Shown: positions 35,334 through 45,095, counted from the stretch's first letter. The stretch: DNA of 64,000 bases from Rhizobiales bacterium 62-47 (GCA_001899255.1 MKVX01000023.1:1-64000); one strand, 5' to 3'. Made by a program: numbers and translations. The notes: generated by a model from the sequence alone, not told the origin.

Positions 35334-37385
35334 ATGCCAGAAAATACGCCGCCCTCAGGATTCCAGTTCGGTCTCGCCAATTTGAAGCCCGTCGAAACCA
35401 CCACGGTTGCCCTCACCTTCCCCGATGGCGCACGGCGCGAATTTCCGAAGGGCATCACCGGCCTCGATATCGCCAAGGGTATCTCGCCATCGCTCGCCAA
35501 GCGGACCGTCGCTATGGCACTCGACGGCGAACTCCGCGATCTTGCCGACCCGATCGATCAAGAGGCCAAGATCGAATTCGTCAATCGCGACGACCCCCGC
35601 GCGCTCGAGTTGATCCGGCACGACGCGGCGCACGTCCTCGCAGAAGCAGTGCAGGCCCTATGGCCGGGCACGCAGGTCACGATCGGCCCGGTGATCGAGA
35701 ACGGCTTCTATTACGATTTCTTCCGCAACGAGCCGTTCACGCCGGAAGACTTCGCCGCCATCGAAAAGAAGATGCGCGAGATCATCGCGAAAGACAAACC
35801 GTTCACCAAGGAAATCTGGACGCGCGAACAAACCAAGCAGGTGTTCCGCGACAAGGGCGAACTGTTCAAGGTCGAACTAGTCGACGCCATTCCGGAAAAT
35901 CAGACCATCCGCATCTACAAGCAGGGTGACTGGTTCGATCTCTGTCGCGGTCCGCATATGACCTCGACGGGCAAGATCGGCAGCGCCTTCAAACTGATGA
36001 AGGTGGCCGGCGCTTACTGGCGCGGCGACAGCAACAATCCGATGCTGACGCGCATCTACGGTACCGCATTTGCTAAGCAAGAAGACCTCGACGCCTATCT
36101 GCATCAGATCGAGGAAGCCGAGAAGCGCGACCATCGCAAGCTTGGTCGTGAACTCGACCTGTTTCACTTCCAGGAGGAAGGCCCCGGCGTGGTGTTCTGG
36201 CACCCGAAGGGCTGGAGCGTCTTCCAGGGGCTGATCGCCTATATGCGGCGTCGTCTCGCCGCCGACTATCAAGAAGTGAATGCGCCGCAAATTCTCGACA
36301 AGTCGTTATGGGAGACCTCCGGCCACTGGGATTGGTATCGCGAGAACATGTTCGCGGCGCAATCCGCGGGCGATGAGGCCGAGGACAAGCGCTGGTTCGC
36401 CATCAAGCCGATGAACTGCCCCGGCCATGTGCTGATCTTCAAACATGGCCTCAAGAGCTATCGCGATTTGCCGTTGCGCCTGGCCGAATTCGGCACGGTG
36501 CATCGCTACGAGCCGTCCGGTGCCATGCACGGGTTGATGCGCGTTCGCGCCTTCACCCAAGATGACGCGCATGTGTTCTGCACCGAGCAGCAACTCGCCG
36601 ACGAGTGCCTGAAGATCAACGACCTGATCCTGACGACCTACGCGGATTTCGGGTTCACAGGCGATTTGACAGTGAAGCTATCGACGCGCCCCGAGAAGCG
36701 CGTCGGTTCGGATGCCGCCTGGGATCATGCAGAGCGCGTCATGGCCACGGTGCTCAGCGAGATCGAGGCGCGTTCCGGCGGCCGCATCAAGACGGCGATC
36801 AATCCTGGCGAAGGTGCGTTCTACGGACCGAAGTTCGAATACGTGCTGCGCGACGCGATCGGCCGCGACTGGCAATGCGGCACCACGCAGGTCGACTTCA
36901 ACCTGCCCGAGCGGTTTGGCGCGTTCTACATCGACGCCGATGGCGCCAAGAAGATTCCGGTGATGGTCCATCGCGCCATCTGCGGATCGATGGAACGCTT
37001 CATCGGGATCTTGATCGAGCATTTTGCCGGTCACTTCCCACTTTGGCTCGCACCGGTGCAGGCTGTCGTCACCACCATCACCTCGGAAGGCGATGAGTAT
37101 GCGAAGCGGGTCGCCGAAGCGGCCCGCCGCGCCGGTCTGCGCGTCGAACTCGACCTGCGCAACGAGAAGATCAACTACAAGGTGCGCGAACATTCGCTCG
37201 CCAAAATTCCGGCCCTGCTGGTCGTCGGCAAGAAGGAAGCCGAAACGCATTCGGTCTCGATCCGCCGCCTCGGCAGCGAAGGACAAACCGTCATGTCGCT
37301 GGACGAGGCACTGATCGCACTGGTCGACGAGGCAACACCACCGGACATCAAGCGCGCAAGAGCAAACTCAGCGCCGCGCAGCTGA
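35334..37385 (+). CDS. thrS: Threonyl-tRNA synthetase
   Basis: This 683-residue class II synthetase shows the full domain order: N-terminal TGS domain ([20 protein letters not shown]), the editing domain with [10 protein letters not shown], the catalytic core with [13 protein letters not shown] and [20 protein letters not shown], and the C-terminal anticodon domain ([20 protein letters not shown]). ACAGGAGAACACG before the ATG at 35334 fixes the start, 138 bases inside a longer open frame. A strong hairpin follows the gene. It is housekeeping and shows no irregularity. Confidence 0.98.
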   Translation: MPENTPPSGFQFGLANLKPVETTTVALTFPDGARREFPKGITGLDIAKGISPSLAKRTVAMALDGELRDLADPIDQEAKIEFVNRDDPRALELIRHDAAHVLAEAVQALWPGTQVTIGPVIENGFYYDFFRNEPFTPEDFAAIEKKMREIIAKDKPFTKEIWTREQTKQVFRDKGELFKVELVDAIPENQTIRIYKQGDWFDLCRGPHMTSTGKIGSAFKLMKVAGAYWRGDSNNPMLTRIYGTAFAKQEDLDAYLHQIEEAEKRDHRKLGRELDLFHFQEEGPGVVFWHPKGWSVFQGLIAYMRRRLAADYQEVNAPQILDKSLWETSGHWDWYRENMFAAQSAGDEAEDKRWFAIKPMNCPGHVLIFKHGLKSYRDLPLRLAEFGTVHRYEPSGAMHGLMRVRAFTQDDAHVFCTEQQLADECLKINDLILTTYADFGFTGDLTVKLSTRPEKRVGSDAAWDHAERVMATVLSEIEARSGGRIKTAINPGEGAFYGPKFEYVLRDAIGRDWQCGTTQVDFNLPERFGAFYIDADGAKKIPVMVHRAICGSMERFIGILIEHFAGHFPLWLAPVQAVVTTITSEGDEYAKRVAEAARRAGLRVELDLRNEKINYKVREHSLAKIPALLVVGKKEAETHSVSIRRLGSEGQTVMSLDEALIALVDEATPPDIKRARANSAPRS

Positions 37386-37404
37386 GTGGATTATCTCAAA
37401 GGAG

Positions 37405-37431
37405 ACATGCCCGGCCTTGTGCCGGGCATGT
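37405..37431 (+). terminator. Terminator hairpin after thrS
   Basis: ACATGCCCGGC (37405-37415) pairs with GCCGGGCATGT (37421-37431) over a 5-base loop, 20 bases after the thrS stop; GCGCCTTTACAA follows. The stem is perfect over 11 bp. Confidence 0.85.
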
Positions 37432-37548
37432 GCGCCTTTACAACCATCGCGATGGATGGCCTTGAAAGCGTTAGAAGGTGAGCTTCGCTTTTCTCCGGCC
37501 ATGATGCAAACTGCATCGCATCAATCAGGAAGAGGCCAATCGACATAG

Positions 37549-38112
37549 ATGTCCGACATTATCGAATTTCTGAAGACACGCCGTTCGGTGAAACCGCGCG
37601 ACATGAACGGGGCCAGCCCGAGCCCAACTGAACTTGAAACCATCCTTACCATCGGCGCGCGTGTGCCCGACCACGGCAAGATCGCACCTTGGCGCTTCAT
37701 TGTCTTCGAAGGCGATGCGCGGAAGAAGGCGGGCGAGATTATCGCGCAGGTTTTCAAGACCAAGAATCCCGATGCATCCGAGCAGGACATCACCAAGGCG
37801 CGCGACAGCCTCACCGAGGCACCGCTGGTGATTGCCGTGGTCAGCTCCATCAAATCGCACCCGAAAGTGCCGCCGTGGGAGCAGCAGCTCTCCGCCGGCG
37901 CAAGCGCGATGAACATAGTCACCGCCGCCACCGCGCTTGGCTATGGCGCCAACTGGCTGACCGGATGGTTCGCCTTCGACCGCGATGTGTTGGCTGGATT
38001 AGGACTAAAGCCGGAGGAGCAATTGGCCGGGTTCGTCCATATCGGCAAGTCAACCAAACCGAACGAGGATCGTCCGCGTCCGGCGCTTGCCGATCTGGTG
38101 ACAAGATTCTGA
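37549..38112 (+). CDS. Nitroreductase family protein (YdjA-like)
   Basis: This 187-residue protein is a short flavin-dependent nitroreductase. The FMN-binding N-terminal SVKPR in FLKTRRSVKPRDM, the GARVPDHGKIAPWRFIVF segment and the C-terminal GANWLTGWFAFDRDVLAGLG and GFVHIGKS are the YdjA-type pattern. It is a homodimer reducing nitro or related groups with NAD(P)H in the cytoplasm. It stands alone after the thrS terminator. Confidence 0.92.
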   Translation: MSDIIEFLKTRRSVKPRDMNGASPSPTELETILTIGARVPDHGKIAPWRFIVFEGDARKKAGEIIAQVFKTKNPDASEQDITKARDSLTEAPLVIAVVSSIKSHPKVPPWEQQLSAGASAMNIVTAATALGYGANWLTGWFAFDRDVLAGLGLKPEEQLAGFVHIGKSTKPNEDRPRPALADLVTRF

Positions 38113-38201
38113 AACTAACGATGATGCTCCCGACGATCTTCGTCGTGGAGCATCATCACCGGACGACGAAGCTCGACGTCGATTCGTCACACCACGACAG
38201 C

Positions 38202-39233
38202 TTAGCGCGCGATGACCTCGACATCGCCGTCAACGCCGTTGACGACGTTGAAGCTGCGCTCGAAGACCTTGCCTTCGTTCTTGGCAATCGCGCGATACTC
38301 GCCTTCGGCAAGAATGACGCGCGGAAATGCACCAATCGATTCCTTCACCACGTCACCGCCCGGCGTGATCACCGACCAGGCGGTGTTCGCCAGCGCCTCG
38401 CCGCCTTTCTCGCCGACCAGTTTCAATGTGATGACCGCAGCGCGATGCGTGATCGTGGTGTCGGTCAGCTTGCCCGCCTGCACCTGGATATCCGAGCGCA
38501 CGACCGAATTCGCATCGCCATAGTTGGAAATGATGTTGTAGGTGCCTTCCGGCAGCATCACCACATCGCCGGGCGTAACGTTGGGCACGATCGACGGACT
38601 CTCGCCCCCGGAATCGAACTGGCTGCCTTTGTGGATGCTGAAGGAAATCTGGTTCGGCGGAATCTTCGAGGTGCCGACGCGACCCTCGATGCGCAATCCG
38701 CCGGCAGGCAGCAAAAACGATTCGCGGTCGGTATCTGTTTTCACCGTCACCGGACGCGCCGCGCTGACCAAGCCGAGCGCGACGTGCACGACATAGTTGC
38801 CCGGCGGCAAGGGAATGTTGGGCGTCGCGCCGCGATCCTCGCGAACGAGCTTGAACGCGCCGGTCTCATCCGGTTTGTCGGAAAAAACCCGCCAAACCAG
38901 CCCCCCGTTAATGACAGGCAAATCCTTGCCGTAACGTGCTGTCAGTGCCAGCACGCCTTGCTGTGGAACCTGCAGACTGGGGGCAGGTCCCACCGTCGAC
39001 CCAATGCCGGCAACGGGTGGTTGCAGGACCGGACCCGGCAGATTCGGCGACGCGGCAGGGCCTGAGGGAGGCGCAAGGCTGATGGCAGGGCCAGAGGGTG
39101 GCTCGGGAACCAGTCCCGGGGGCACCGGCGGAGGCCGATCGCTGAACAACTGAGCCGATACCGGGCCCATCGGCACGACCACCCACAGACACGCGAGGGC
39201 GAACGCCATGAGCGCCCTGCGCCGGGATTTCAT
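38202..39233 (-). CDS. Secreted protein with Pro-rich linker and repeated beta domains
   Basis: A protein of about 343 residues: signal peptide (ALMAFALACLWVVVPMGPVS, then AQ), a Pro/Ser-rich linker up to about residue 100, and then repeated beta-sandwich-like stretches, each near GGLVWRVFSDKPD, PLPPGNYVVHVALG, LPEGTYNIISNYGD and LAEGEYRAIAKNEG. The recurrent 'PxGxY' turn suggests three or four carboxypeptidase-regulatory-like modules. Function unknown. In-frame ATGs at 39257 and 39317 exist; 39233 is chosen because it immediately precedes the signal peptide. Confidence 0.7.
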   Translation of the reverse strand: MKSRRRALMAFALACLWVVVPMGPVSAQLFSDRPPPVPPGLVPEPPSGPAISLAPPSGPAASPNLPGPVLQPPVAGIGSTVGPAPSLQVPQQGVLALTARYGKDLPVINGGLVWRVFSDKPDETGAFKLVREDRGATPNIPLPPGNYVVHVALGLVSAARPVTVKTDTDRESFLLPAGGLRIEGRVGTSKIPPNQISFSIHKGSQFDSGGESPSIVPNVTPGDVVMLPEGTYNIISNYGDANSVVRSDIQVQAGKLTDTTITHRAAVITLKLVGEKGGEALANTAWSVITPGGDVVKESIGAFPRVILAEGEYRAIAKNEGKVFERSFNVVNGVDGDVEVIAR

Positions 39234-39455
39234 ACAGTTGTCGCCCCATTCCGCCATGGTGCCGTTCTTGACGTAAAACGCGGCAAATTCAAGCCTGCTG
39301 CCAGCCGGCCCACACACCCGATCATTTTGATTTGCGGACCGGACTCCCGGTTACGCTTGGGATGATGGCCAGATCGCGCTAAAGCATGCCCTGGTGATTT
39401 TCCAGACATTGAATCAGGGCTGAGGCCACGGCGGTTTCAGCGGGAGAACTGGGAC

Positions 39456-40511
39456 GTGCTTGAGAACCTGATTGGACGCAACCACATCGGCACCAACAGC
39501 AAAGTCGGCCTCGGACCGACACGACGGCCTGTGATCGGTCTGGCGCTCGGTGGCGGCGCAGCACGCGGCTTCGCCCATATTGGCATCATGCGGACCCTTC
39601 TCGCTCATGGCATCAATCCCGACATCATCGTCGGCACGTCGATGGGGGCCGTGGTCGGCGGAACTTTTGCCTCCGGACATCTGGATACGCTGGAAGAGTG
39701 GGCGCGCGGTCTGCAGCCGCGCAATATTCTTGGCTATCTTGATATCAAGCTGAACGGCTCCGGCCTGATTGGCGGCGACAAGCTTGCCGCGCAACTTGAA
39801 GCTTCGCTCGGCCAGGTCGCCATCGAAGATCTGCAATTGAGGTTTGCCTCCGTCGCAACCGAGGTGCGCACAGGCCATGAAATCTGGCTGACGCGCGGAC
39901 GCCTCGTCGACGCCATCCGCGCTTCTTTTGCTTTGCCGGGCATCTTTTCGCCGTTTCTGGTCGGCGATCGCTGGCTGGTCGACGGCGCGTTGGTCAATCC
40001 TGTCCCGGTCTCTGCGGCGCGTGCACTTGGCGCCGAGATCGTGATCGCAGCCAATCTATCCAGCGACGTCTTCGGTCATGCGACAACGATCTTCGCACAT
40101 GGCACCGACACCGATACGCCCGCCACCATTGACGACGTTGCACCACCCAAACGTGGTGGCATCGGCAAGTTCTTTTCGCCCGAGCGAACCATGAAGCGTG
40201 AATTCTTCGGCGGCGGGGGACGCCCCGGGATTTCCACGGTGATGATCGATGCATTCAACATCATGCAGGACCGCATCACACGTGCGCGTCTCGCCGGCGA
40301 CCCGCCGGATCTGTTGATTTCGCCCCGCGTCGCACAAATTGGTTGGTTCGATTTTCACCGCGCCGCCGAAACGATTGCCCATGGCGCGCGCGCGGCCGAA
40401 CGCGCGATCGAGTCGATCCAGGAGGCGATCGAAATACTGAGCCCCGGCGCAACGACCGAATCTGCTCAACCCACGGTCACCGACAACGCCACCAGCGAAG
40501 TCCAGGACTGA
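39456..40511 (+). CDS. Patatin-like phospholipase
   Basis: This 351-residue lipid acyl hydrolase has the oxyanion motif LALGGGAARGFAHIG (residues 29-43), the nucleophile elbow GTSMG with Ser62, and the catalytic Asp176 in DGALVNPVP. This is the bacterial RssA/YchK/NTE-like group, cytoplasmic or inner-membrane associated. The gene begins with GTG at 39456 after GGGAGAACTGGGAC. A Gly-rich insertion (FFGGGGRPG) divides the C-terminal part. It is convergent with the CBS gene. Confidence 0.92.
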   Translation: MLENLIGRNHIGTNSKVGLGPTRRPVIGLALGGGAARGFAHIGIMRTLLAHGINPDIIVGTSMGAVVGGTFASGHLDTLEEWARGLQPRNILGYLDIKLNGSGLIGGDKLAAQLEASLGQVAIEDLQLRFASVATEVRTGHEIWLTRGRLVDAIRASFALPGIFSPFLVGDRWLVDGALVNPVPVSAARALGAEIVIAANLSSDVFGHATTIFAHGTDTDTPATIDDVAPPKRGGIGKFFSPERTMKREFFGGGGRPGISTVMIDAFNIMQDRITRARLAGDPPDLLISPRVAQIGWFDFHRAAETIAHGARAAERAIESIQEAIEILSPGATTESAQPTVTDNATSEVQD

Positions 40512-40538
40512 TAGAAGCTGCTCGCCGCTGCGGCAGCA

Positions 40539-40967
40539 TCAAGCAGTCTTGATATAGTCGCGCAGCGCCTCCTGCTCCCGCTCGAATTCCATCACGCGCC
40601 ATTTTACGACGTCGCCGATCGAGATGAGGCCGACGACATGCTTGCTTTCGATGACAGGCAAATGCCGAAACTTGCCCGATGTCATACGTTCCATGATGGC
40701 GGCGACAGTATCCGCTTCGCGGCAGCTTACGACCTTGCGGGTCATCACCTCGCGAACAGGCTGATCAAGCACGATGGCGCCCCGCTCTCCGAGCACACGG
40801 ACGATGTCGCGCTCCGACAAGATTCCTTCAATTCGCTCATTCTTCATGACGAGTACGGCGCCGATACGCCGCTCGGACAACATCCTTACCGCCTCTGACA
40901 GTTTGATGTCAGGGTCGATACTTACGACGTCATGACCTTTGGAATCGAGAATAGCGCGCACCGTCAT
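40539..40967 (-). CDS. Tandem CBS-domain protein
   Basis: This 142-residue protein is two CBS domains back to back (VSIDPDIKLSEAVRMLSERR and KVVSCREADTVAAIMERMTS, each ending in a LSERDIV or ISIGDVV strand), forming one Bateman module that binds adenosine nucleotides. The typical annotation is an 'inosine-5-monophosphate dehydrogenase-related' regulator without catalytic domain. GGGAGGCGACT before the ATG at 40967 excludes the longer frame to 41126. Partner unknown. Confidence 0.92.
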   Translation of the reverse strand: MTVRAILDSKGHDVVSIDPDIKLSEAVRMLSERRIGAVLVMKNERIEGILSERDIVRVLGERGAIVLDQPVREVMTRKVVSCREADTVAAIMERMTSGKFRHLPVIESKHVVGLISIGDVVKWRVMEFEREQEALRDYIKTA

Positions 40968-41164
40968 AGTCGCCTCCCGCAAAGTGATCGCGCCGTACGA
41001 GATAACGCGATCTCGTGCTGATCTACTTTCAGGCAACGGCCCAGCGACAATTTCGTTCACGCGAACTTGCAATCGCGTGTTGTCTTCATGCGAACCGGGA
41101 TTCCGCATCGCCTGAATGCCGGACAATGATGGATGAATTTCTGCTCGCTCGCAAGCGCGTGCGT

Positions 41165-41983
41165 TCAGCCGTTGTCAGCCATATCGGATACCGAGGCATT
41201 GGCAGAGCGCGTGGTGCCTCGCGGGACCGGATCGAACATCGAGAAAAACAACAGACCGGCAAAGAAGCCACCGATATGCGCCTGCCAGGCAACGGTTGCG
41301 CCTTCGGTGCCAACGCCGATCGATCCAACACCAAAGATGATGTTGACGCCGAACCACACCGCGAGAAAGCCGAGTACGCGCGGATCGCGTAGTGCGCGCG
41401 ACAACGGCAGCGCGGGCACCATTGCAGCGGCGTCGGCATCGCCGCGGCGAAAAGACAGGAAACTGCCCCGCACAAACGCAAAACGGATTGCGGCCGCCAT
41501 GGCGCCAGATACCGACGCGGACGCGCCGATCATCGGCGCAATCTCGTGTTCATGAGTCACCAGATGCGCGGCAGCGCCGGCCGCAGCTGCCACCGCCATG
41601 AAGAGATAGAACCGCGCTGCGCCAAATCGCCGCGCCACGGCACTGCCAAATGGCAGCAGCCAGAGCACGTTGAAGAGAATGTGACTGATATTGGCGTGCA
41701 GCAGCGAATAGGTCAGGAAGGTCCAGATCTTTGCGCCAACGCCACCCGGGAGGGGGATGGCCAGCAAGGTCGAGTCGTATCGCTTCGGGATGAAGGCGAA
41801 CATCTCGAGGACCCAGTAATCCCATTCCACCGGCAATAAGGCGCGCACCGCATGGATGACCGCCAGCAGCACGATATAGGCGGTCAGCGCGCCCGGCAGG
41901 GTCAGGATAGGTTCGCGTGGAGATTGCGGGGATTGCAAGGGAAAGCCCACCAGCAGACGACTCAAACGAGCGATTGGCCCCAA
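41165..41983 (-). CDS. Rhomboid-family intramembrane serine protease
   Basis: This 272-residue protein has six or seven membrane helices. The nucleophile lies in IGASASVSGAMAAA (normally GxSG-like), the catalytic His in VAWQAHIGGFFAGLL, and the TYSLLHANISHILFNVLWLL segment (usually H-x-N region) completes the rhomboid core. It cleaves transmembrane substrates in the inner membrane. Substrates are unknown. The 253 bases upstream are AT-rich and hold a 12-bp inverted repeat. Confidence 0.9.
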   Translation of the reverse strand: MGPIARLSRLLVGFPLQSPQSPREPILTLPGALTAYIVLLAVIHAVRALLPVEWDYWVLEMFAFIPKRYDSTLLAIPLPGGVGAKIWTFLTYSLLHANISHILFNVLWLLPFGSAVARRFGAARFYLFMAVAAAAGAAAHLVTHEHEIAPMIGASASVSGAMAAAIRFAFVRGSFLSFRRGDADAAAMVPALPLSRALRDPRVLGFLAVWFGVNIIFGVGSIGVGTEGATVAWQAHIGGFFAGLLFFSMFDPVPRGTTRSANASVSDMADNG

Positions 41984-42077
41984 TAGGCGTGTTGGCGTGC
42001 CTGCGCAAGCTCTTGGGGAGAAGTTGCGAGGTAGTGCGCTAAAAAGTGGCGAAAAATACCCGTACGATCAACTGGCT

Positions 42078-42169
42078 CGCAAATACTTAAGATAGCTATA
42101 GTCGACGGCCTCAGCAAAAATTATACGACAAATTCGAAGGTAAAATACCTAAATCAGTAAGTATTTGCG
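42078..42169. repeat. 12-bp inverted repeats bounding a 92-bp AT-rich element
   Basis: CGCAAATACTTA (42078-42089) and TAAGTATTTGCG (42158-42169) are perfect inverted copies with 68 bases between. The interior is AT-rich and contains a smaller AGGTA-AAA-TACCT repeat. It lies between the rhomboid and polymerase genes, at the edge of the lower-GC accessory segment. It may be a small inverted-repeat element or the base of a long hairpin. No target duplication is visible. Confidence 0.45.
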
Positions 42170-42236
42170 TGCCTTTCACCCTTCAGGAAGACCGGGATTG
42201 TCGACAACAAATTCGGCCAGCCAATCCAACGGCATA

Positions 42237-43772
42237 TCAACTGACGGTGCAAGTCGGGGACGTCACATTTTCGAGTTTGGATTTTGGCGGCAACATTTTC
42301 TTTAAGATGGAGTGGCCCACGATCAAAAGAGCCCACCATAATAATCCGTGGTCATAAACAATCGCCCCCTCGAAGGGTAATTGCGAGAAGTAGTAGCCTG
42401 TCAATCCACTCATGACCGCAACAGTGGCAGTGATGTCATTTCCGACCCGCACGCAAGTGAGAACACCTAACACAATCGATGCCAGGAAGATTTCGACGAT
42501 TGCTCCGAACCAACCGTTCAAAGCGTAGCCATAGACATGAATGGCTTGCGGCGCAGTTCCACGTCCCGCGAACTGATCGTGAAACATCTCTTGGTAGACG
42601 ACCAGCGATGGCTGGCATGGATTTTCTTTGCGTTGTACCCTGTCGAACAACGTGCCGCAGATCTGCCCGTCCCTCGTGAATATCTCAAAGTAATAGGGAA
42701 ACGGCTGAGCCATTCGATTGAACAACGTCAAGCTCAAATAGGTTGCGTGTTCCGAGGCCGCAGTCACGGTCTTGCGCACAAACTCTGTGAGATTGAATAC
42801 GATTGCTTCAAGGGACATGAAATGGCTTGGAGCTACGATATCCGGCTTGGCTTTTTGAGCTTCTAAATGTGTTGCCGCCTCAGCATGCGCTGGAGATCGC
42901 ACGTTTTGCGGTCCTCCTGCCGTTGCCTTGCGATCAGTTGGAACTGCGCCTGAAGGTGCCAATTCCTTTGGCACGACGATCGTTCGTGCGCTGACCGGGC
43001 GTTCAGCGTTTTTCGAGACTGGGACGGATGATGCCGCAACCGGAATACGTAAAACCGCAGTGGAGACCAGCGCATAGGTTGCCAGGATAAACAATATTGA
43101 CGCGACTTCGCCGAGCAACACGTGGCGGAAGTACATGAGAATGGCGAGACTAATCGCTACATAGTAGATCAGGAGAGGCCATTTCATATTGAGCAAGGTG
43201 AGCAGGCACGTCATCAGCAGGAAGTTGACGAAAGCAGTCCCAATCCAGAACCATTCCCTGCTGCGAGTGGCTCTTATGAATGCATACAAGGCCAAGAAGA
43301 TCAGTAACGATTTAAGTGAAGCCAGCGGGCCAAATCCCACCGCGTCGACAACAGCAAAACGGGATTCGATAGCGGATATCGCGTCCTCTCCCCTCAGAAG
43401 AAGCGCCCACGCCTCAGCTCGAACGAATGCATAGATGACATAACCATAAACTGAAGCGCTTATCGCGACGTATTCGATCCTGGAGAAATCCAACAATCGC
43501 CAAGTGACCTGAGCGACCGTTCGAGAAATTATTGGCCGAACGAGCAGCACCACGAGTGGCGTGACGACGAAGGGCAACAACAGCAACGCGATGTAGGAAA
43601 GCGATTCGGCGTATTCGAATGAGCCGATGTGAAAATTGACAATGGAAACACGACCGAGCGAGTCGCCGCCTGGAAGGAGATAGACGATATTTCCTACAAC
43701 TGTCAGTGCAAAATAGGACGCTAGGAAGATCGAAGGGCCCGCAAATTGCCGAGCAAACAATTGAGCGCGCAT
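42237..43772 (-). CDS. Polysaccharide-polymerase-like multi-spanning membrane protein
   Basis: This 511-residue protein has about ten hydrophobic segments, beginning FLASYFALTVVGNIVYLLPG, with a hydrophilic insertion near residues 245-320 (a Pro/Ala-rich region). The C-terminal helices contain MSGLTGYYFSQLPFEGAIVY and then DHGLLWWALLIVG. The layout resembles O-antigen or exopolysaccharide repeat-unit polymerases (Wzy type), but I see no decisive motif. Codon use is visibly more AT-rich than the neighbours, suggesting acquisition by transfer. A C-terminal remnant of a related gene lies at 44138-44352 in the opposite orientation. No glycosyltransferase adjoins it. Confidence 0.65.
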   Translation of the reverse strand: MRAQLFARQFAGPSIFLASYFALTVVGNIVYLLPGGDSLGRVSIVNFHIGSFEYAESLSYIALLLLPFVVTPLVVLLVRPIISRTVAQVTWRLLDFSRIEYVAISASVYGYVIYAFVRAEAWALLLRGEDAISAIESRFAVVDAVGFGPLASLKSLLIFLALYAFIRATRSREWFWIGTAFVNFLLMTCLLTLLNMKWPLLIYYVAISLAILMYFRHVLLGEVASILFILATYALVSTAVLRIPVAASSVPVSKNAERPVSARTIVVPKELAPSGAVPTDRKATAGGPQNVRSPAHAEAATHLEAQKAKPDIVAPSHFMSLEAIVFNLTEFVRKTVTAASEHATYLSLTLFNRMAQPFPYYFEIFTRDGQICGTLFDRVQRKENPCQPSLVVYQEMFHDQFAGRGTAPQAIHVYGYALNGWFGAIVEIFLASIVLGVLTCVRVGNDITATVAVMSGLTGYYFSQLPFEGAIVYDHGLLWWALLIVGHSILKKMLPPKSKLENVTSPTCTVS

Positions 43773-44008
43773 CGAAAAATCTAGTCCGCACGTTTTCGTT
43801 GGGCAATCAACGAGCTCGTTGGGACCCGCAGGTTGCCACCATTAAGACAACCTATAATCGTATTTCATGGAAAAACAACTAAACATTAGGATAAGCGGCG
43901 CAATTATTGAACGATTTTTATGAAAGCACCCGCATAAGCTGCTGCGCAATAGTTGCCATTGTAACGTCGCGTTTGAACTACTCCTGACGTTGATCCCCCG
44001 AAGCGACA

Positions 44009-44137
44009 AAGAAAAAGGGAGGGTCTGAGAAACCCTCCCTTTGCCTGTGCCGACTGTTGTCCGCGAGGTATCCCCACCCCTCCCCGCGTCTTGCCGGTCT
44101 GTTCTCAGCCAACCTGTCGATCGCCATGGCGCCCTTG
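44009..44137. repeat. 129-bp dispersed repeat, copy 1
   Basis: Positions 44009-44137 match 46062-46190 with three mismatches (at 44104, 44127 and 44129) in the same orientation. The repeat begins with a perfect hairpin: AAAGGGAGGGT (44014-44024), a 7-base loop, ACCCTCCCTTT (44032-44042). The second half holds GTATCCCCACCCCTCCCCG. ORFs reading through it are spurious. Copy 1 ends exactly where the truncated polymerase-like remnant begins. It resembles intergenic hairpin repeats seen in this bacterial group, though I cannot name the family. Confidence 0.85.
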
Positions 44138-44352
44138 CGTTTTTCGCCAACGGCGACGACCCCTTCTCTGTGACACTCTGTGTAGCGGGCTGCGTCTTTG
44201 CATATTACCTCACCCAGACATCGTTTACTGGATCTATCATCGATAGCTATGGCCTACTCTGGATGGTTCTGCCGCTTGCTATTATGAAGGCGATGAATTC
44301 ACGCGCGAGCGTCATCGCATCGAGATTTTCGATGCAACGGGACTTGGCGTGA
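44138..44352 (+). pseudogene. C-terminal remnant of a polymerase-like membrane protein
   Basis: The frame reads FANGDDPFSVTLCVAGCVFA, then YYLTQTSFTGSIIDSYGLLW and MVLPLAIMKAM. It aligns with the C-terminus of the intact gene at 42237-43772: GNDITATVAVMSGLTGYY, then FSQLPFEGAIVYDHGLLWWA. Shared are the YY pair, a Q before the loop, F-x-G, and GLLW. The remnant has no start of its own; the open frame that includes it starts inside the 129-bp repeat. I read it as the last 70 residues of a second polymerase gene whose 5' part was lost. It lies in inverted orientation relative to the intact gene. Confidence 0.65.
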
Positions 44353-44828
44353 CGGTCCCATGCATTGTCTTTTATTCCGGTTGATACAGGCTCCATGCTG
44401 ATGCACAGGGACAACCGGCGTGTCGATCATTTGCACAACTGCATCATATTCGACTGCCAGGATGCTCATAATCGCGGCCCATACAACTCCTCATCAACAA
44501 CGAGTACGGCAGCATCGGCTTGATTGCAGTTCACTCCGGTCGATTAGTTCGTAGCGCCTCATCAGCCCCCAGTTGGGGAGTTTGAATCACGGCTTGGAAC
44601 GCAGGCTCACCGTGATCTCGCCAACGAGACGTTTGGATACTATCCCGCTGAAAGCAGACGAATTATGGTCACATTGAGTTTTGTCGAGCTTGGACCCATA
44701 AGCGACCTAGGCGACGTCGGCGCGGGACGCAATTGGGCCGCTGCGTAGATTCCCTTAAGGTACCCATCTGAATTTCTTGACGCTTCAGCTCCTGTTATCG
44801 GTTGTCTTTCTTAGGAGTGGAGGCGAGC
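44353..44828. other. Gene-poor remnant region
   Basis: In these 476 bases I can support no gene. A 40-codon ATG frame at 44401-44523 (MHRDNRRVDHLHNCIIFDCQ onward) is reminiscent of short frames annotated antisense to insertion sequences in rhizobia, which would make it IS debris; this is a memory-based guess. A later frame near 44640-44748 is also open but has no start. GC is lower than the core, as in the polymerase gene. Confidence 0.45.
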
Positions 44829-45095
44829 ATGCGACTGGGATTAAAGCTCATCGCCCTTGGAATTATCGTTCTGCTGCCGAAGACCCACCTTTATCTGTCC
44901 GATGCTCATCTCTCGGAAGCGCAAACCGCTTCAAAGCGCCAGATATTCGCGCCGACTGGCCATTGGGATATTAAATCGGCAAGTTATTTCACGGTCCCTG
45001 CGGCTGAAACCTCTAAGTGTGAATCAAAGCCGGTACACGAGGGTAGCGACACCTTTGCCATTCACGCCGTGGATAAGGGTCTAAAGGGGTCGTAA
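44829..45095 (+). CDS. Small hypothetical protein with N-terminal membrane segment
   Basis: An 88-residue protein starting MRLGLKLIALGIIVLLPKTH, one hydrophobic stretch that could be a signal anchor, followed by a soluble tail (TGHWDIKSASYFTVPAAETS) with one cysteine. GGAGGCGAGC just before the ATG at 44829 is a good ribosome-binding site. The family is not recognised. It lies within the segment bounded by the two 129-bp repeats, so it may be an accessory gene. Confidence 0.5.
   Translation: MRLGLKLIALGIIVLLPKTHLYLSDAHLSEAQTASKRQIFAPTGHWDIKSASYFTVPAAETSKCESKPVHEGSDTFAIHAVDKGLKGS

Noticed and set aside
43842-44150. Reverse 102-codon frame across repeat copy 1
   Set aside because: It consists mostly of the antisense of the 129-bp repeat, and a similar frame occurs over copy 2; no independent coding evidence.
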